DNA of 5,561 nt. It comes from Candidatus Altarchaeota archaeon. GTDB taxonomy: Archaea > Altiarchaeota > Altiarchaeia > IMC4 > QMZM01. Below the pieces are notes generated by a model. The model searched no databases. It was not told the origin of the DNA and worked only from the letters and a program-made list of their open reading frames with translations. The translations under genes were made by a program, and so were the position numbers. Of the stretch, positions 4,559 to 5,561 are shown one piece after another. Each line of letters begins with the position of its first letter. Within the stretch, counting starts at the first letter, position 1. The stretch covers positions 1-5,561 of the forward strand of contig JAHIKS010000098.1 of the NCBI GenBank assembly GCA_018897475.1, read 5' to 3'.

Positions 4559-4563
4559 CTGCA

Positions 4564-4809
4564 ATGGATACCATCTATGGGAAGATAAAGCCCAATGGCG
4601 ACATAAACCTGCCAAAAGACGCCTTAAAGAATCTTGGGGTTAAGGTAGGGGAAAGAATAACGCTCATGATAGATAAGAATGAAGTAAGGATCAGACCTGC
4701 TTTAACCCTGCCTGATCTCATGGGGTGTGCCAAGAACATCCTGCCAAAGAATAAGACTGCAAGGGATATCATCAGCGAGGTAAGGGATGAAGATGCCGAG
4801 TTTGAGTAG
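4564..4809 (+). CDS. vapB: AbrB/SpoVT-family antitoxin (VapB type)
   Basis: This 81-aa protein has an N-terminal swapped-hairpin AbrB domain: YGKIKPNGDINLPKDALKNL (residues 5-24), GVKVGERITLMI and VRIRP, ending near 46. The acidic C-terminal tail TARDIISEVRDEDAEFE probably binds and blocks the toxin. Such proteins form dimers, bind DNA and repress their own operon, so the repeats between 4481 and 4518 are candidate operators. The start at 4564 is chosen for the GGGTGA site 5 nt upstream and because the family begins close to the hairpin. It overlaps the toxin gene by 23 nt, which implies coupling. It is on the opposite strand to everything else in the window and sits between two FIST 5' repeats. 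Confidence 0.88.
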   Translation: MDTIYGKIKPNGDINLPKDALKNLGVKVGERITLMIDKNEVRIRPALTLPDLMGCAKNILPKNKTARDIISEVRDEDAEFE

Positions 4810-5215
4810 AATAGCCATAGATTCGGAAATCTTCGTAATATACTTCAAAGAAGAGGAAGATGCAGAGAGGATAAAAGGTCTGATGCAAAGGGTCAGGGAT
4901 AACGAAACTGAGGCCATAATAAGCTCAATAACTCTTTCTGAGGTTTATTATTCGCTGGCAAGGTACGACCAGTCTCTGGCAGAGGAGGTTTTGTCCGTAC
5001 TTAAATCGCAGCTCAAAGTGATTCCGGTTAATATCGAAATAGCGGAACTTACGGGGGAATTCAAATATAGGTATTCAAAGGCCGGGGACCCTTTACCTAT
5101 AGCGGATGCGATAATAGCTGCTACGGCAAAGATAGAGAATGTATCTCTACTGGCCGAGGACCCACATTTTGACAAGATTAAAGAGGTAGATACTGTGTCA
5201 ATAGATGATCTGTAG
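4787..5215 (+). CDS. vapC: VapC-type PIN-domain ribonuclease toxin
   Basis: This 142-aa PIN-domain protein carries the four acidic positions: D12 (IAIDSEIF), E52 (TLSEVYYSL), D107 (LPIADAIIAATA) and D125 (AEDPHF). The PIADAIIAATA block is highly characteristic. VapC enzymes are Mg-dependent endoribonucleases that cut tRNA, rRNA or mRNA and are held inactive by a VapB partner, here the overlapping AbrB-type gene. The start at 4787 is supported by GAGGT at 4777-4781 with a 5-nt spacer; ATG 4793 is an alternative. Length is normal and the active site complete. The stop codon lies only about 18 nt from the point where FIST copy 4 homology ends on the other strand. The specific RNA target cannot be read from sequence. 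Confidence 0.92.
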   Translation: MKMPSLSRIAIDSEIFVIYFKEEEDAERIKGLMQRVRDNETEAIISSITLSEVYYSLARYDQSLAEEVLSVLKSQLKVIPVNIEIAELTGEFKYRYSKAGDPLPIADAIIAATAKIENVSLLAEDPHFDKIKEVDTVSIDDL

Positions 5216-5398
5216 TGTGGGAACCTGCACTCTGGCCTTGTAGGGGTCCCACTCCTGCGACATGCCGACGCCGAATTTTATGTCGGGCTGAGGTGTTTCC
5301 GGGGCAGTGGCAGAACCAGCACTCCTAGTATCGGTAACGGGTGCGGTCTTCCCAGTCGTAACCTCCTCTCTTAGGGCTGAATAATCAGTAGCTGGCAT
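5198..5398 (-). pseudogene. Truncated FIST gene, copy 4 (5' 55 codons)
   Basis: ATG 5396-5398 opens a 66-codon frame. Residues 1-18 (MPATDYSALREEVTTGKT) match the intact FIST gene, residues 19-38 are a variable Ala/Pro/Thr linker, and 40-55 (IKFGVGMSQEWDPYKA) is the start of the FIST domain, matching FKAAVGLSRQWDARKA of copy 1. After about 5234 homology ends; the last 11 codons are unrelated and the stop lies inside vapC on the other strand. The rest of the FIST domain is missing, so the product cannot be functional as a sensor. No TATA box remains at the homologous position. It probably represents a FIST paralogue cut by arrival of the VapB/VapC module or by a deletion next to it. Confidence 0.8.
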
Positions 5399-5420
5399 CG
5401 CCTTGTTATAGGATTGGCGC
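5340..5420 (-). repeat. FIST 5'-end repeat, copy 4
   Basis: The leader CCAATCCTATAACAAGGCG and first codons are nearly identical to copy 1, including the short AAGGCG end. Homology stops upstream near 5420, where copy 1 has its TATA box and this copy has unrelated bases. Copies 1 and 4 therefore form one subtype, and copies 2 and 3 another. Confidence 0.75.
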
Positions 5421-5440
5421 GGCTTTGGGACAAAATTAGC

Positions 5441-5561
5441 CTAGCTTCTCGGTCTTAAAGCTTTTTTGTCGGCTGTCGTGAGGATCACCTTTCTGCTGTG
5501 TATCTCGGCGTTGAACTTTCTCAGGAAGTTTATCACCTTTCTGGCATCTTTTTCTGCCACT
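5441..5561 (-). CDS. 3' end of an unrecognised gene (5' part outside window)
   Basis: A minus frame is open from the right edge to TAG 5441-5443 and encodes about 39 residues: VAEKDARKVINFLRKFNAEI, HSRKVILTTADKKALRPRS. It is rich in Lys and Arg and looks like a real C-terminus (helix, then a VILTTAD strand), but I cannot assign a family. Its stop lies 42 nt before the FIST copy 4 start, the same spacing as hepT to FIST copy 1, so it may have been the gene upstream of that FIST copy. Confidence 0.5.
   Translation of the reverse strand, partial: VAEKDARKVINFLRKFNAEIHSRKVILTTADKKALRPRS

Noticed and set aside
4498..4563. Upstream in-frame start for the AbrB-type gene (ATG 4498)
   Set aside because: It lies before the TATA box and inside the FIST copy 3 leader. 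GGGTGA at 4553-4558 clearly serves ATG 4564.
1..5561. CRISPR array, tRNA, rRNA or insertion-sequence transposase
   Set aside because: The four repeats are about 0.9-2.8 kb apart and coding, not a short-spaced array. No tRNA-like or rRNA-like segment, transposase motif or IS-type terminal inverted repeat was noticed.

Overview
The window looks archaeal. Candidate promoters are TATA boxes centred about 30 nt upstream of start codons, which implies leaderless or very short-leader mRNAs. Several internal genes instead carry Shine-Dalgarno sites close to the archaeal consensus. The gene set also fits: a single-domain KaiC-like ATPase, a Roadblock/LC7 protein, FIST proteins, and MntA/HepT, TumA/TumE and AbrB/VapC toxin-antitoxin (TA) modules. 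An uncultured euryarchaeon-like lineage is plausible, but I cannot place it further from sequence alone.

Layout. Almost everything reads leftward (minus strand). From the left edge: a FIST-domain gene whose 5' end is at 665 and which runs off the window (1-665); a HepT/MntA TA operon (709-1532); a 25-codon fragment of a FIST gene with its promoter (1563-1685); a KaiC-like ATPase, Roadblock protein and polytopic membrane protein cluster (3512 down to 1705); a TumE toxin pseudogene with its intact partner (3728-4374); a second FIST 5' fragment (4405-4476); the only plus-strand genes, an AbrB-type antitoxin and a VapC PIN-domain toxin (4564-5215); a third truncated FIST copy (about 5234-5398); and the 3' end of an unrecognised gene (5441-5561).

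The main observation is a roughly 95-bp repeat present four times in the same orientation. It consists of a FIST gene's start-proximal region plus its first ~18 codons (peptide MPATDYSALREEVTAGKT with small variations). Only copy 1 continues into a visibly intact FIST domain. Each of the other three breaks off, and a TA module from a different family lies directly at each break. HepT/MntA and AbrB/VapC are each bracketed by two direct repeats, as expected if repeat-plus-TA units were inserted, or tandem FIST genes were remodelled, by recombination through the repeat. An inverted repeat between the TATA box and the start codon is kept in the truncated copies while its sequence changes.

How the genes may work together (inference): the KaiC-like ATPase, Roadblock protein, membrane protein and FIST sensor domain look like parts of a nucleotide-switch signalling module at the membrane. 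The TA modules look like later additions that may stabilise a repeat-rich, deletion-prone locus.
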